Both the position numbers and the translations under genes were made by a program. This document shows, piece by piece, positions 32,083 to 41,445 of a stretch of 64,000 nucleotides of DNA. The stretch is from the NCBI RefSeq assembly GCF_963974515.1, contig NZ_CAXBDD010000010.1, positions 1 to 64,000 on the forward strand, written 5' to 3'. Under the pieces are notes generated by a model. The model saw only the letters and a program-made list of their open reading frames with translations. It had not been told where the DNA came from and ran no database searches. Positions within the stretch are counted from its first letter, which is position 1; each line of letters starts with the position of its first letter. This DNA is from Sunxiuqinia sp963974515. Its GTDB lineage: Bacteria; Bacteroidota; Bacteroidia; Bacteroidales; Prolixibacteraceae.

Positions 32083-34749
32083 ATGCGTAAACTGAAATTT
32101 TTCTTTATCCTATTCCTGTTTAGTATCAGTGTTCATGCCCAGGTAAATGATGACACGAACTTTACGATCCGGTATTCCAGTCCACAGAACTATACAATAG
32201 CAGGTATCAACGTATCAGGTATCCGCTACCTCGATTCCAATGTTTTGATCCAGATTTCAGGGCTTGCTGTTGGAGATGAAATCACTGTTCCCGGCGATCA
32301 AATTACAACGGCCATCAAAAAACTGTGGGGACATCAGATGTTCTCGGATGTAAAAATTGAAGCCAGCAAAATAGAAGGCGACAAAATCTGGATCGATATA
32401 TATTTGCAGGAACGGCCAAAACTATCGGATGTCAACTTCTATGGGGTGTCGAAAGGAGAACAGGATGATATTACCGAAAAAGTGTTGTTGTTGAAAGGTA
32501 GTCAGGTGACTGACAACCAGTTGAACAATGCCGAGCGGATCATTAAAAATATTTTTCTTGAAAAAGGATTCCTGAATACTGAAGTGAACATTGTTCAGCG
32601 CGATGATACCGCAAACGTGAACAGTGTGATTCTGGATATTAACGTGGACAAGAAAGAGAAAGTAAAAATTGATGAAATTGTCTTTCATGGCGTTGATGAG
32701 GTGAAAACTTCGATGCTTGAGAAAGCAATGAAAAAGACCAATGCAAAAAAGCTGAAAAACTTCTTTAAAACAAAAAAGTTTAACGAGGAAAAGTTTGAAG
32801 AAGATAAGCAGAATGTCATCAAGAAATACAACGAAAAAGGTTATCGCGACGCTATTCTGGTAAAAGACAGCATCACCAAAATCGATGATGATTTGATTCG
32901 GCTTGATATATGGGTTGAGGAAGGAAATAAATACTATTTTGGCGATGTCAACTGGGTGGGAAATACAATTTATCCTCCTGAATACCTGGATGCTTATCTG
33001 GGAATTAAAAAAGGTGATATTTTTGACCAAAAGCTGTTGAATAAGCGACTGACCGAAGATGACGATGCGGTAGGCAACCTGTATTTGGACAACGGTTATT
33101 TGTTTTTCAACCTCGACCCGGTTGAAGCGCGGGTTGATAATGACTCGATTGATCTGGAGATGCGTATCTACGAAGGCGATCAGGCAACCATCAACAAAGT
33201 CCTCATTGAAGGAAACACCAAAACACATGAGCATGTGGCCCGGCGCGAGATTCGGACGATACCCGGCGACTTGTTCAGCAAATCAAAGATTATTCGTTCC
33301 GTGCGTGAATTGTCGCAGTTGGGACACTTCGATCCGGAGGCGATCAACCCGAATGTGATTCCGCATCCTGAAAATGGAACTGTTGATATTAAATACGAGT
33401 TACAGGAAAAAGCCAACGATCAAATTGAGCTTTCCGGAGGCTGGGGAGCCAACATGTTTGTTGGAACCGTTGGTTTAAGGTTTTCCAATTTCTCGGTCCG
33501 TAACATCATGAACAAGGAAGCTTGGCGTCCGTTACCAACTGGTGATGGTCAAACTTTGAGTGTTCGTGCCCAAACCAGTGGCAAGTTTTATCAATCTTAC
33601 AGCGTATCGTTTATTGAGCCTTGGCTGGGAGGCAAGAAACCAAATTCATTCTCCGTTTCATTTTCTCACTCCCGGGTTAATTATTCAGCCAACAACTATT
33701 ACAGTAGTGCATACAGCCCATACGGCTCTGGTTATGGGGGCTATGGTGGTGGTTATGGCGGATATGGCGGCTATTCTCCATATGGCTATTCGCCTTACGG
33801 ATATGGCAGTGCTTATGGTTATGGGGCTTACGACCCGGGAAGCAGTTTCCAGTACGACGATGCTGAAACTTCTGATGATGATCAAATTCAGGTTACCACC
33901 TCGTTTGCTTTGGGATACGGTTACCGTCTTTCGTGGCCCGATGACTTTTTCACTGTGTATCACGAGTTATCCCTGGAGCATTACAAGCTTCAAAATATGT
34001 CGGGTTATTACTACTTCCTGAGCGATGATGATGGTTCTGGCGGTGGTGGTTTCAATAACCTAAGTTTTAAAACTGCTTTTGGGCGCAACTCTGTTGATAA
34101 CCCGCTATATTCCAGAAGCGGATCCGAGTTTTCACTGGCCCTCCAGTTTACACCGCCCTTCTCCATGTTTAATGATGTGGATTACAGCGATACCGATCTG
34201 ACCAGTGAAGAACGTTACAAGTGGATTGAATATCACAAGTGGAATATGAAGGGTGCCTGGTTCACTCCGGTTTCGAAAAACAGAAACCTGGTGATGCACA
34301 CCAAGTTTGAATATGGATTCTTGGGGTACTACGATAAAAACAGAAGATCGCCGTTTGAACGTTTCCGTGTTGGAGGATCCGGAATGTCCGGCTACAACTT
34401 CTACGGAGCCGACATTATCTCGCTGCGAGGTTATAAGGATTACAGTTTGAGTCCGACAACCGGCTCAAACATGTACAACAAACTGACCATGGAAATGCGT
34501 TACCCGATTACACTGAAGCCTTCGGCCACGATCTATGTGCTTGGCTTCCTTGAAGCAGGTAACGCCTGGATGGACTTTGAAAACTACAACCCATTTGACT
34601 TGAAGCGTTCAGCAGGAGCAGGTGTTCGCATCTTCCTTCCCATGTTTGGTTTGATGGGTATCGACTGGGGGTATGGATTCGACAGTGTTGCCGGAGACTC
34701 ATCCGTTGGCGGAAGTCAGTTTCACTTCGTTATTGGTCAGCAGTTCTGA
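32083..34749 (+). CDS. bamA: BamA outer-membrane protein assembly factor with Gly/Tyr-rich loop
   Basis: Central outer-membrane beta-barrel insertase of 888 residues. A signal peptide (MRKLKFFFILFLFSISVHAQ) precedes POTRA repeats over about 30-440 (first: GINVSGIRYLDSNVLIQISG), then the 16-stranded barrel. Within the barrel, around residues 547-587 (33721-33843), lies an unusual run of GYGGYGGGYGG type followed by PYGY repeats and DPGSS. The barrel then continues with FNNLSFKTAFGRNSVDNPLY, the VGGSGM...RGY substrate motif, and a terminal phenylalanine. It follows uppS and precedes two OmpH genes, as in other Bacteroidota. Confidence 0.95.
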   Translation: MRKLKFFFILFLFSISVHAQVNDDTNFTIRYSSPQNYTIAGINVSGIRYLDSNVLIQISGLAVGDEITVPGDQITTAIKKLWGHQMFSDVKIEASKIEGDKIWIDIYLQERPKLSDVNFYGVSKGEQDDITEKVLLLKGSQVTDNQLNNAERIIKNIFLEKGFLNTEVNIVQRDDTANVNSVILDINVDKKEKVKIDEIVFHGVDEVKTSMLEKAMKKTNAKKLKNFFKTKKFNEEKFEEDKQNVIKKYNEKGYRDAILVKDSITKIDDDLIRLDIWVEEGNKYYFGDVNWVGNTIYPPEYLDAYLGIKKGDIFDQKLLNKRLTEDDDAVGNLYLDNGYLFFNLDPVEARVDNDSIDLEMRIYEGDQATINKVLIEGNTKTHEHVARREIRTIPGDLFSKSKIIRSVRELSQLGHFDPEAINPNVIPHPENGTVDIKYELQEKANDQIELSGGWGANMFVGTVGLRFSNFSVRNIMNKEAWRPLPTGDGQTLSVRAQTSGKFYQSYSVSFIEPWLGGKKPNSFSVSFSHSRVNYSANNYYSSAYSPYGSGYGGYGGGYGGYGGYSPYGYSPYGYGSAYGYGAYDPGSSFQYDDAETSDDDQIQVTTSFALGYGYRLSWPDDFFTVYHELSLEHYKLQNMSGYYYFLSDDDGSGGGGFNNLSFKTAFGRNSVDNPLYSRSGSEFSLALQFTPPFSMFNDVDYSDTDLTSEERYKWIEYHKWNMKGAWFTPVSKNRNLVMHTKFEYGFLGYYDKNRRSPFERFRVGGSGMSGYNFYGADIISLRGYKDYSLSPTTGSNMYNKLTMEMRYPITLKPSATIYVLGFLEAGNAWMDFENYNPFDLKRSAGAGVRIFLPMFGLMGIDWGYGFDSVAGDSSVGGSQFHFVIGQQF

Positions 34750-34791
34750 TAGTTATGAAATTGGCTCGGTATTTGTTTGCGGAGGAACAGT

Positions 34792-35328
34792 ATGAATTTA
34801 AATAGATTTGCCATGAAGAAGAAAGTGTTATTATTTGTTTTCCTGATTGCTTTTGGAACAGTTGCAATGGCACAGAAATATGCCTTCATCGATACTGAAT
34901 ATGTATTAGAAAATATTCCGGCTTATGGTGCCGCACAAGAACAATTGGATCAGATTTCAAAACAATACCAAAAAGAGCTGGAAGCCATGCATGCTGAAAT
35001 AGAACAGATGTATCAGGATTTTCAGGCCGAAGCTGTCTTGTTGTCCGAAGATATGAAGCGCAAGCGCGAAGATGTAATCATCAGCAAGGAAAGAGAGTAT
35101 AAAGAATTGCAACACAAGTATTTTGGACGTGATGGTGATTTGTTCAAAAAGCGACAGGGGCTGATTAAGCCCATTCAGGATGACGTATTCAATGCCGTCC
35201 AGGATTTAGCTACAGAAGGCAGTTATGCCGTTATTTTTGACAAGGCAGGAAGCCTGACCATGCTGTATACTAATCCGAAATTTGACCTTAGTGATCAGGT
35301 TCTTGAAAAGCTTGGTTATAAAAATTAA
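34792..35328 (+). CDS. OmpH/Skp-family periplasmic chaperone (copy 1)
   Basis: A 178-residue periplasmic chaperone. The RBS GGAGGA at 34781-34786 fixes the start at the ATG 34792 (MNLNRFAMKKKVLLF), not the earlier TTG. A signal peptide ends at VAMAQ; then YAFIDTEYVLENIPAY and a long coiled-coil of about 60-130 (KQYQKELEAMHAEIEQMYQDFQ) form the Skp tentacles. It lies 42 nt after bamA, ideally placed to deliver unfolded barrels to it. The next gene is a second copy. Confidence 0.93.
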   Translation: MNLNRFAMKKKVLLFVFLIAFGTVAMAQKYAFIDTEYVLENIPAYGAAQEQLDQISKQYQKELEAMHAEIEQMYQDFQAEAVLLSEDMKRKREDVIISKEREYKELQHKYFGRDGDLFKKRQGLIKPIQDDVFNAVQDLATEGSYAVIFDKAGSLTMLYTNPKFDLSDQVLEKLGYKN

Positions 35329-35371
35329 TAAACTATATTTGTCAACAAAAATTTAAAATCCGAAAAAGATC

Positions 35372-35881
35372 ATGAAAAGTATTTTCAAAATTTGTTTAGT
35401 AGCTGTCATGTTCCTCTCTGCAGGAATGGTAAATGCTCAAACATTAAAATTCGCCCATATCGATTCACAGGCCCTGATTGAAGCGATGCCTGAAACAAAA
35501 ACTGCTCAGGCTTCAATAGAAAAGGAAGCTAAAGGTTTGGAAGACCAAATGGGTGCATTGCAAAAAGAATATCAAACGAAATTAGCTGATTTGTCAGACA
35601 ACGAGGATTCGTTAACTGAGATCGTATACCAATCGAAAGTGGAAGACTTGCAAGGTCTGCAGCAGCGCATTCAGAATTTTAATTCTTCGGCACAACAACG
35701 CCTGCAACAAAAGCAGGGCGAACTGATGCAGCCAATTTTTACCAAGGCCAATGAAATGATTGCTACAGTGGCGAAAGAGCAAGGCGTGATTTATGTATTC
35801 GACTCCAATGCAGTTTTATACAAGTCGACAGCAAGCATTGACTTGCTTCCTTTAGTAAAAGCAAAACTGGGAATTCAGTAA
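35372..35881 (+). CDS. OmpH/Skp-family periplasmic chaperone (copy 2)
   Basis: A 169-residue Skp-like chaperone with signal peptide (FLSAGMVNAQ) and mature start KFAHIDSQALIEAMPETKTAQ. The helical arms at 55-120 are glutamine rich (SSAQQRLQQKQGELMQP). It is divergent in sequence from the first copy, so the duplication is old. A very strong terminator follows, closing the nadK-bamA-ompH block before murI. Confidence 0.93.
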   Translation: MKSIFKICLVAVMFLSAGMVNAQTLKFAHIDSQALIEAMPETKTAQASIEKEAKGLEDQMGALQKEYQTKLADLSDNEDSLTEIVYQSKVEDLQGLQQRIQNFNSSAQQRLQQKQGELMQPIFTKANEMIATVAKEQGVIYVFDSNAVLYKSTASIDLLPLVKAKLGIQ

Positions 35882-35900
35882 AACTTTTAAATATCTGGTG

Positions 35901-35938
35901 AAAAGCCATCTGTCAGCTGACAGATGGCTTTTTTTTTT
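35901..35938 (+). terminator. strong intrinsic terminator after ompH
   Basis: A perfect 32-nt palindrome (35901-35932; each half contains GCCATCTGTCAG) is followed by a run of ten T residues. It lies 19 nt after the ompH stop and before the murI start at 35963. The A-rich left and T-rich right ends make it effective in both directions. Confidence 0.9.
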
Positions 35939-35962
35939 ACTTTTGCTTACAAAGCTTTTTCC

Positions 35963-36799
35963 ATGCCAGCAAATGATCATCCAATTGGTGTTTTTGATTC
36001 GGGCTACGGCGGCCTGACTGTGCTCAAAGAGTTTGTCGCTCTTTTGCCTGAATATGATTTTATTTACTTGGGCGACAATGCCCGAACACCTTACGGTACC
36101 CGATCGTTTGATGTGGTTTATGAATACACGTTGGAAGCCGTAACGCGACTTTTTGACGAAGGATGCCACTTGGTAGTTTTGGCTTGCAATACGGCATCAG
36201 CAAAGGCCTTGCGAACCATTCAACAGCGCGATTTGCCCAGGATTGCACCACACAAACGCGTGCTGGGTGTCATTCGTCCATCTGTGGAAGAAGTGGCCGA
36301 GATGACCAAAAATGGGCACGTTGGGGTGGTGGCTACTTCCGGAACTGTGGCTTCCGAATCGTATCCCATTGAACTGGAGAAGTGGTCGGGTGGAAGAGTT
36401 AAGCAAACCACTCAGGAAGCTTGCCCCATGTGGGTGCCTATTGTGGAGAGCAACGTGATGGATACGGATGGAGCCAATTTTTTTGTGCAATCGAATCTGT
36501 GTTCACTTTTTAAGAAGGATCCGCTGATCGACAGCCTGATTTTGGGTTGTACGCATTATCCTTTGTTGATTGACAGCATTCGTAAGTACGTTCCCAGCGA
36601 AGGAGTCCGGATTATTGAACAGGGAAAAATCGTTGCCCGAAAGCTTCAGGAATACCTGCAGCGACATCCCGAAATCGATGAGAATTGTACCAAGACGTCG
36701 GGACGTAAATTTTTAACCACCGAAGATGTATGTTTCTTTGAAGCCCGTGCGGAGCAATTTCTCGGTTATCCCATTCAGGCTGAAAAGATCGAACTGTGA
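35963..36799 (+). CDS. murI: glutamate racemase
   Basis: Makes D-glutamate for peptidoglycan. The ATG at 35963 gives 278 residues starting MPANDHPIGVFDSGYGGLTV, with YLGDNARTPYG, the first catalytic cysteine in LACNTAS and the second in LGCTHYPLL. The longer frame would begin within the T-run of the terminator and is rejected. murI follows ompH at the end of the conserved envelope block. The upstream terminator means it may need its own promoter or readthrough. Confidence 0.95.
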   Translation: MPANDHPIGVFDSGYGGLTVLKEFVALLPEYDFIYLGDNARTPYGTRSFDVVYEYTLEAVTRLFDEGCHLVVLACNTASAKALRTIQQRDLPRIAPHKRVLGVIRPSVEEVAEMTKNGHVGVVATSGTVASESYPIELEKWSGGRVKQTTQEACPMWVPIVESNVMDTDGANFFVQSNLCSLFKKDPLIDSLILGCTHYPLLIDSIRKYVPSEGVRIIEQGKIVARKLQEYLQRHPEIDENCTKTSGRKFLTTEDVCFFEARAEQFLGYPIQAEKIEL

Positions 36800-36816
36800 T
36801 CCACCAGGGCTGATCC

Positions 36817-37893
36817 CTAGTGCTTGTAGTTCTTCTTCAGAAAGCAATGAATGTCCTGATCAGGGCCCGCAATTAAGTCGGCTAACAGGCGGGTTTTTGG
36901 AAACTGCTCCAAAATAATACGCAGGAACACCGTAATGGGAATAGACATGATCAAGCCTGGGACTCCCCAGAGATACCCCCAAAACATGAGCATGATCAGG
37001 ATGGTAATAACATTGATCGAAAAGGTTTTCCCCATGAAAATCGGTTCCAGCACGCCGCCCATCAGAACCTGAACGGCGGTAATGGTCAGGACGAAAAAGA
37101 AGAGCACACTGGTCGGATCAAGCTCAATAAAGGCGAAAAGTGCCAGTAAGACTACCGAAATGACAGAGCCGATCATTTGAACAAAATTGATGACAAAGGC
37201 AAACAACCCCCAGAAGATAGGAAAACTAACATCGAAAAACAGGCAGGCCAAACCAATGCCGATACCGGTAAACAAGCTGATAAGAAACTTGACCAGGACA
37301 AACTTGATGATGTCTTTTTCAATCTTCATGAAAATCTTGATCGAGGAATATTGCTGCTTAAAAATCGTGTCATTCAGTAGTTTCTGAAAGTTAATGGAGC
37401 CCGAAAGCAGTAGGACTGTAAAAAACAGCGTCATCAAAGTCATGGTAACAGTGTCGCCGATAAAGTCAAGCGTTGTACTGACGTTCCCCAAATTGTTGTT
37501 GCTCTCGAAGTAGTGAAGCAGGATGTTTTCACCCTGAACCCGATCCATCCCGAAGAACTGCTCGATGGACACAATTACATCTGTCAGTTTGGTTTCAGCC
37601 TTGGCAAAGAACTCATTGTCGGTTGCCATGATTTCATGGCTGGATAATTTGATCAATTCGACGCCTGCTTTTAGGGCTCCAATAATAATTAGAATGATTA
37701 GGAGAATACTGACGGGCCTGGGAACTTTGCGTTTGTTGAGCCACCGCATTAAAGGCAAAAACAAAAGGGCGATAAACATCGAAGCAATCAAGGGAATGAA
37801 GATGAAAGAAAGCGTTTTTAGCAGGTAAAAAACTATTGGAATGGCGACGATCAATAGCAGGATATTTGTGGTCCGTGTATCTTTAAGGTTCAT
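36817..37893 (-). CDS. AI-2E-family transporter (copy 1)
   Basis: A 358-residue inner-membrane protein with about eight hydrophobic segments, including the family's central helix-rich FVLVKFLISLFTGIGIGLACL and the C-terminal GGVLEPIFMGKTFSIN with the WGYLWGVPGLIMSIPITVFLRI region. Members have been linked to AI-2 export or Na+/H+ exchange; the true substrate is uncertain. It is convergent with murI, 17 nt apart. A paralogue is at 49.8 kb. Confidence 0.88.
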   Translation of the reverse strand: MNLKDTRTTNILLLIVAIPIVFYLLKTLSFIFIPLIASMFIALLFLPLMRWLNKRKVPRPVSILLIILIIIGALKAGVELIKLSSHEIMATDNEFFAKAETKLTDVIVSIEQFFGMDRVQGENILLHYFESNNNLGNVSTTLDFIGDTVTMTLMTLFFTVLLLSGSINFQKLLNDTIFKQQYSSIKIFMKIEKDIIKFVLVKFLISLFTGIGIGLACLFFDVSFPIFWGLFAFVINFVQMIGSVISVVLLALFAFIELDPTSVLFFFVLTITAVQVLMGGVLEPIFMGKTFSINVITILIMLMFWGYLWGVPGLIMSIPITVFLRIILEQFPKTRLLADLIAGPDQDIHCFLKKNYKH

Positions 37894-38019
37894 TTTTTCA
37901 GAGATAATTTTGCTTCTTGGATGTTATCTATAACAAGCATTTGGATTTAAAGTTTGGCTTGTTTGACAAGCAATTTTCAAGTCCGAAAGCTTGATTTTTG
38001 ACGCTTCTAATTAAAGTCT

Positions 38020-39558
38020 TTATTGCGGCAGTTCGTAATGGATTCCGGCATCGGGCCCCAGTGGAATCCCCAACAGCAGCCAAGCTACCAGCAGCAGAAT
38101 CCAGAATAGCAGGAAAATGATGGAATAGGGCAGCATGGTGGCGATAATGGTTCCAATGCCAGCTTTGGGGTCATACTTCTGCACAAAGGCGATGATCAGT
38201 GCGAAGAAGCTCATCATGGGCGAAATGATGTTGGTTACACTATCGCCAATGCGGTACACCACCTGCGAAAGCTCTGGTGAATAGCCCATGATCATAAACA
38301 TGGGGATGAAAATGGGTGCCAGAATAGCCCATTTGGCTGAGGCGCTCCCCATGAGCATATTGATGGACGCCGACAAAAGAATGAACAGGATCATCAGTGG
38401 AATCAATCCGATATCTGCCGACATGAGCAAGCCGGCACCTTTCACCGCCAGAATCATTCCGAGGTTACTCCACTTGAAATAGGCAACAAACTGGGCGGCA
38501 AAAAAAACGAGTACCAGGTAGGTGGACAAGGTTTTCATACTTAAGGACATTCCATCCATCACGTCTGCGTCGTTTTTGAAGGCGCCGGTGGCAAATCCGT
38601 AAGCTAATCCCATCGCTCCCGCTGTAACAAAGAGCATGGCGACAACGCCTTTGATCAGTGGTGAATTCAACATACTCCCATCTCCTCCACGTAGAAAACC
38701 AGTGGCAGGAATTAGACCGGAAAGGGAGATGGCTGTAATCAGGAGGAAAACGACCAGCGCCCCAAGCAATCCCTTCTTCTCTTTTTTCGAAAGCTTGTCA
38801 AAAGCCTGATCTTCCAGAACCTCGCCGTTTTTATACTCTCCCAGTCGTGGCTCTACAATTTTTTCGGTAACCAGTGTGCCTGCCAAAGCAATAACAAAGG
38901 TAGAGGCCACCATGAAATAATAGTTGGCGGTGGCATTCACTACGTAGGTTGGATCAATAATCTGAGCCGCTTCCTGCGACAAACCCGCTAATAGGGGATC
39001 GATGGCTCCCAGAGCCAGGTTGGCGCTAAACCCGCCTGAAACACCGGCAAAGGCAGCTGCCATTCCGGCAATTGGGTGCCGTCCAACGGCACGAAAGATT
39101 ACACCAGCCATTGGGATCAAAAGCACGTAGCCTACATCGGCTGCCATGTTGGAAAGAATTCCCGAGAAAACCAGTACGAATGTTAACAAGTGCTTGGGCG
39201 AATTGAGCACCAGCATGCGAATGACCGCGTTGACCAATCCACTTTGCTCGGCGATTCCAATACCCAGCATAGCCACCAAAACGATTCCCAATGGTGCAAA
39301 TCCTGTGAAGTTGTTAACCATTTCGAGTAAAATGCGGTGGATACCCTCGACCGATAGCAGGTTTACCGGGCGGATGAGTTCCTGGGTGCCCGGATGAATC
39401 ACTTCCCATTGCAAAAAATGGCCGACGGCTGAGAGTATTAATGCTGAAAGGGCGAATAAGGCAAAAAGGGTTGCCGGGTGGGGCAGGGCGTTTCCAGCCC
39501 GCTCCGTCCAGTTCAACATCTTCTGAAAGAATCCTACGTTGCGATTTGCTTGGGTCAT
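38020..39558 (-). CDS. AbgT-family transporter
   Basis: A 512-residue inner-membrane protein of the p-aminobenzoyl-glutamate (AbgT/MtrF) family. Marks are NALPHPATLFALFALSAL at the start, the conserved GISGGFSANL-like VSGGFSANLALGAIDPLLAG, and SASINMLMGSASAKWAILAPIFIPM. The family includes importers of folate breakdown products and sulfonamide/antimetabolite exporters. There is no adjacent amidohydrolase (AbgA/AbgB), so the substrate is open. The 126-nt gap to the AI-2E gene shows nothing clear. Confidence 0.93.
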   Translation of the reverse strand: MTQANRNVGFFQKMLNWTERAGNALPHPATLFALFALSALILSAVGHFLQWEVIHPGTQELIRPVNLLSVEGIHRILLEMVNNFTGFAPLGIVLVAMLGIGIAEQSGLVNAVIRMLVLNSPKHLLTFVLVFSGILSNMAADVGYVLLIPMAGVIFRAVGRHPIAGMAAAFAGVSGGFSANLALGAIDPLLAGLSQEAAQIIDPTYVVNATANYYFMVASTFVIALAGTLVTEKIVEPRLGEYKNGEVLEDQAFDKLSKKEKKGLLGALVVFLLITAISLSGLIPATGFLRGGDGSMLNSPLIKGVVAMLFVTAGAMGLAYGFATGAFKNDADVMDGMSLSMKTLSTYLVLVFFAAQFVAYFKWSNLGMILAVKGAGLLMSADIGLIPLMILFILLSASINMLMGSASAKWAILAPIFIPMFMIMGYSPELSQVVYRIGDSVTNIISPMMSFFALIIAFVQKYDPKAGIGTIIATMLPYSIIFLLFWILLLVAWLLLGIPLGPDAGIHYELPQ

Positions 39559-39689
39559 ATGCGTGGTGAATTGTGCTATTTTCTAAATGCGGTCTGAGTT
39601 CTGCTTGTCAATCAGGTGATTGACGGTTTGTTGCGGGCTTTATGGATACAAAGTACACCGCTTTTTGGCTTTTTTTTGAAAGAATGAAA

Positions 39690-39727
39690 CGACAGATGAA
39701 TCGGTGGTAACACTTCTTCATCTGTCG
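39690..39727 (-). terminator. hairpin after the nucleotidyltransferase gene
   Basis: CGACAGATGAA at 39690-39700 pairs with TTCATCTGTCG at 39717-39727 (11 bp, 16-nt loop) just after the stop of the minus-strand nucleotidyltransferase. The following minus-strand bases are only moderately T-rich. Confidence 0.65.
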
Positions 39728-39736
39728 CTTCTGGAA

Positions 39737-40636
39737 TTACCAAAGTTTTTTTGGATAAGCTCCCCTGTCGGTCAGGCGTTTAACCTGTTCCACAACAAAA
39801 GCCTTGTCTTCCGGGTAGGTTACACCAAACCAAGGCGAATCGGCTTGCAGCACTTTGGCCTGTATTTGGCTGGATTCAATAAGATCGAAAACTACGCTGG
39901 GAATGTAGAACTCAGATTTTGGCTGATCCATTTTTTCATCCAGAAAGGATTTGAACTGCCTTTCAAGGTGCTCAAACAAGGAAGGATGAAACCCCCAGAA
40001 ATTCATGGATGCGGGTGTGTTTTCATCAACCACAATGCTTGCTCCTGCTTCATCTCTGAAGGATATTTCAGATCCGGTACGGGCTATTCCGTGGCGTTCG
40101 GTTATTTCTACCAGGTTGTTATCCTTATCAATTTTGCAGAGGCCTCGCGAAACTGTTCCAAATTCCGACAAGGTGTTCTTTAGTTGATAACCCACCATGG
40201 CGTATTGGTTGCCTGTTACCTGCTTGTTCAAAAAATTGGCTGCGACCCGGAAGGATTCCTGTCCGTAGAAATCATCAGCGTTAATCGCTGCAAATGGTTC
40301 GTTGATCACCTCTTTGGCCATTAGTATAGCATGTCCGGTTCCCCATGGCTTCTCCCGGCCTTCGGGTAGCGAATAGCCTTCGGGTAGTTTATCCAGTTCC
40401 TGGTACACATATTCAACGGCTATTTTTCCGTCGAGTTTATCAGCAAAGCGGCTTTTGAAATCGTCGGCAAAGCTTTCGCGAATTACAAAAACGACTTTTC
40501 CAAAACCAGCACGAATGGCGTCGAAAATTGAATACTCCAAAATGGTTTCTCCGTTTGGGCCAATGGGTTCAATTTGTTTCAATCCACCATATCGGCTACC
40601 CATTCCTGCGGCTAAAATTAAAAGTGTTGGTTTCAT
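39737..40636 (-). CDS. sugar nucleotidyltransferase
   Basis: A 299-residue nucleotidyl transferase. The NTP-binding signature LILAAGMGSRYGGLKQ is followed by IGPNGETILEYSIFD and the GREKPWGTGHAI loop, then INADDFYG. It activates a sugar phosphate, probably to a UDP- or dTDP-sugar, but which one cannot be read. The C-terminal third (FGVTYPEDK) is typical of a Bacteroidota group annotated only as NTP transferase. Not clustered with other glycan genes here. Confidence 0.88.
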   Translation of the reverse strand: MKPTLLILAAGMGSRYGGLKQIEPIGPNGETILEYSIFDAIRAGFGKVVFVIRESFADDFKSRFADKLDGKIAVEYVYQELDKLPEGYSLPEGREKPWGTGHAILMAKEVINEPFAAINADDFYGQESFRVAANFLNKQVTGNQYAMVGYQLKNTLSEFGTVSRGLCKIDKDNNLVEITERHGIARTGSEISFRDEAGASIVVDENTPASMNFWGFHPSLFEHLERQFKSFLDEKMDQPKSEFYIPSVVFDLIESSQIQAKVLQADSPWFGVTYPEDKAFVVEQVKRLTDRGAYPKKLW

Positions 40637-40716
40637 GTATGAGTTTTGAATTTCGAGCTTCGAATTTAGCCATTGTCTTTACAATAACCAATTACGAATG
40701 AACAATAACGATTGCT
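40637..40716. other. intergenic mosaic of short look-alike words
   Basis: The gap between two minus-strand genes consists largely of near-repeats such as GAATTTCGA, CTTCGAATTT, ACCAATTACGAAT and ACAATAACG. No open frame or promoter is evident. The texture resembles that at 2114-2263. Confidence 0.4.
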
Positions 40717-41232
40717 TTATTCCTTGTACCAACCAGCGTACATGCTGTAGGCGTTGGCAATGCGATGGATTTCTCCTTCGAGTAAATCAGAACCAATGGC
40801 TTTCACTTTTTTTGCCGGAATTCCAGCGTAGACGCTGCCCGATTCCACAATCGTACCTTTGGTGACCACCGAGCCGGCAGCAATAATGGTGTTACTTTCA
40901 ACCACCGCGTCATCGAGCACCACGGCATTCATGCCAATCATCACATGGTCTTTGATGGTACAGCCATGCACAATCGCACCATGAGCAATGATCACGTTAT
41001 CGCCAATGTTGGTGGGTGATTTTTGGTAAGTAGCATGAATCACAGCACAGTCCTGAACATTTGAATTGCGCCCAATACGGATGGAATGAACATCACCCCG
41101 GATCACGGCGCCGTACCAAACACTGCTGTGATCGCCAATCTCAACATCCCCGATGATCGTTGCATTTTCGGCTAAAAAACAGTCTGCACCGATCTTCGGT
41201 GTTTTTCCTCTCAATGTTTTAATTAGAGCCAT
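40717..41232 (-). CDS. gamma-carbonic anhydrase-like hexapeptide protein
   Basis: A 171-residue left-handed beta-helix trimer protein of the gamma-CA/YrdA family. Hexapeptide rungs run through IGDHSSVWYGAVIRGDVHSIRIG, with candidate metal histidines in DCAVIHA and IIAHGAIVHG. Many members are not active carbonic anhydrases. The ATG at 41232 lies beside a minus-strand TATCTTTG box (forward 41259-41266). Confidence 0.9.
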   Translation of the reverse strand: MALIKTLRGKTPKIGADCFLAENATIIGDVEIGDHSSVWYGAVIRGDVHSIRIGRNSNVQDCAVIHATYQKSPTNIGDNVIIAHGAIVHGCTIKDHVMIGMNAVVLDDAVVESNTIIAAGSVVTKGTIVESGSVYAGIPAKKVKAIGSDLLEGEIHRIANAYSMYAGWYKE

Positions 41233-41297
41233 TATCTATATTCATTTTAAATTGAGAGCAAAGATATGAAAAGCTATAAATAATTGAATACATCCTA

Positions 41298-41326
41298 TTT
41301 GCCTTATCGATTATTAGTTATTTTTG
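41298..41326 (+). promoter_or_regulatory. promoter of korAB
   Basis: TTTG at 41298-41301, a 17-nt spacer and TATTTTTG at 41319-41326 match the Bacteroidota consensus. This would leave a 5' leader of about 115 nt before korA. Confidence 0.58.
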
Positions 41327-41445
41327 CTCAACTACTGAGAAACGATCCTTATTCAAAATGATTCCAAAGTGATAATTCATTAATTTAGCGGTCGTTTTTT
41401 TTAGTGTTTAGAAGGAAAAATCCAGCTATTTAAAATAATTGTCAA

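Noticed and set aside
32422..33234. 270-codon frame antisense to bamA
   Set aside because: It is opposite the POTRA region and its composition is the mirrored codon pattern of bamA; no start site or family likeness.
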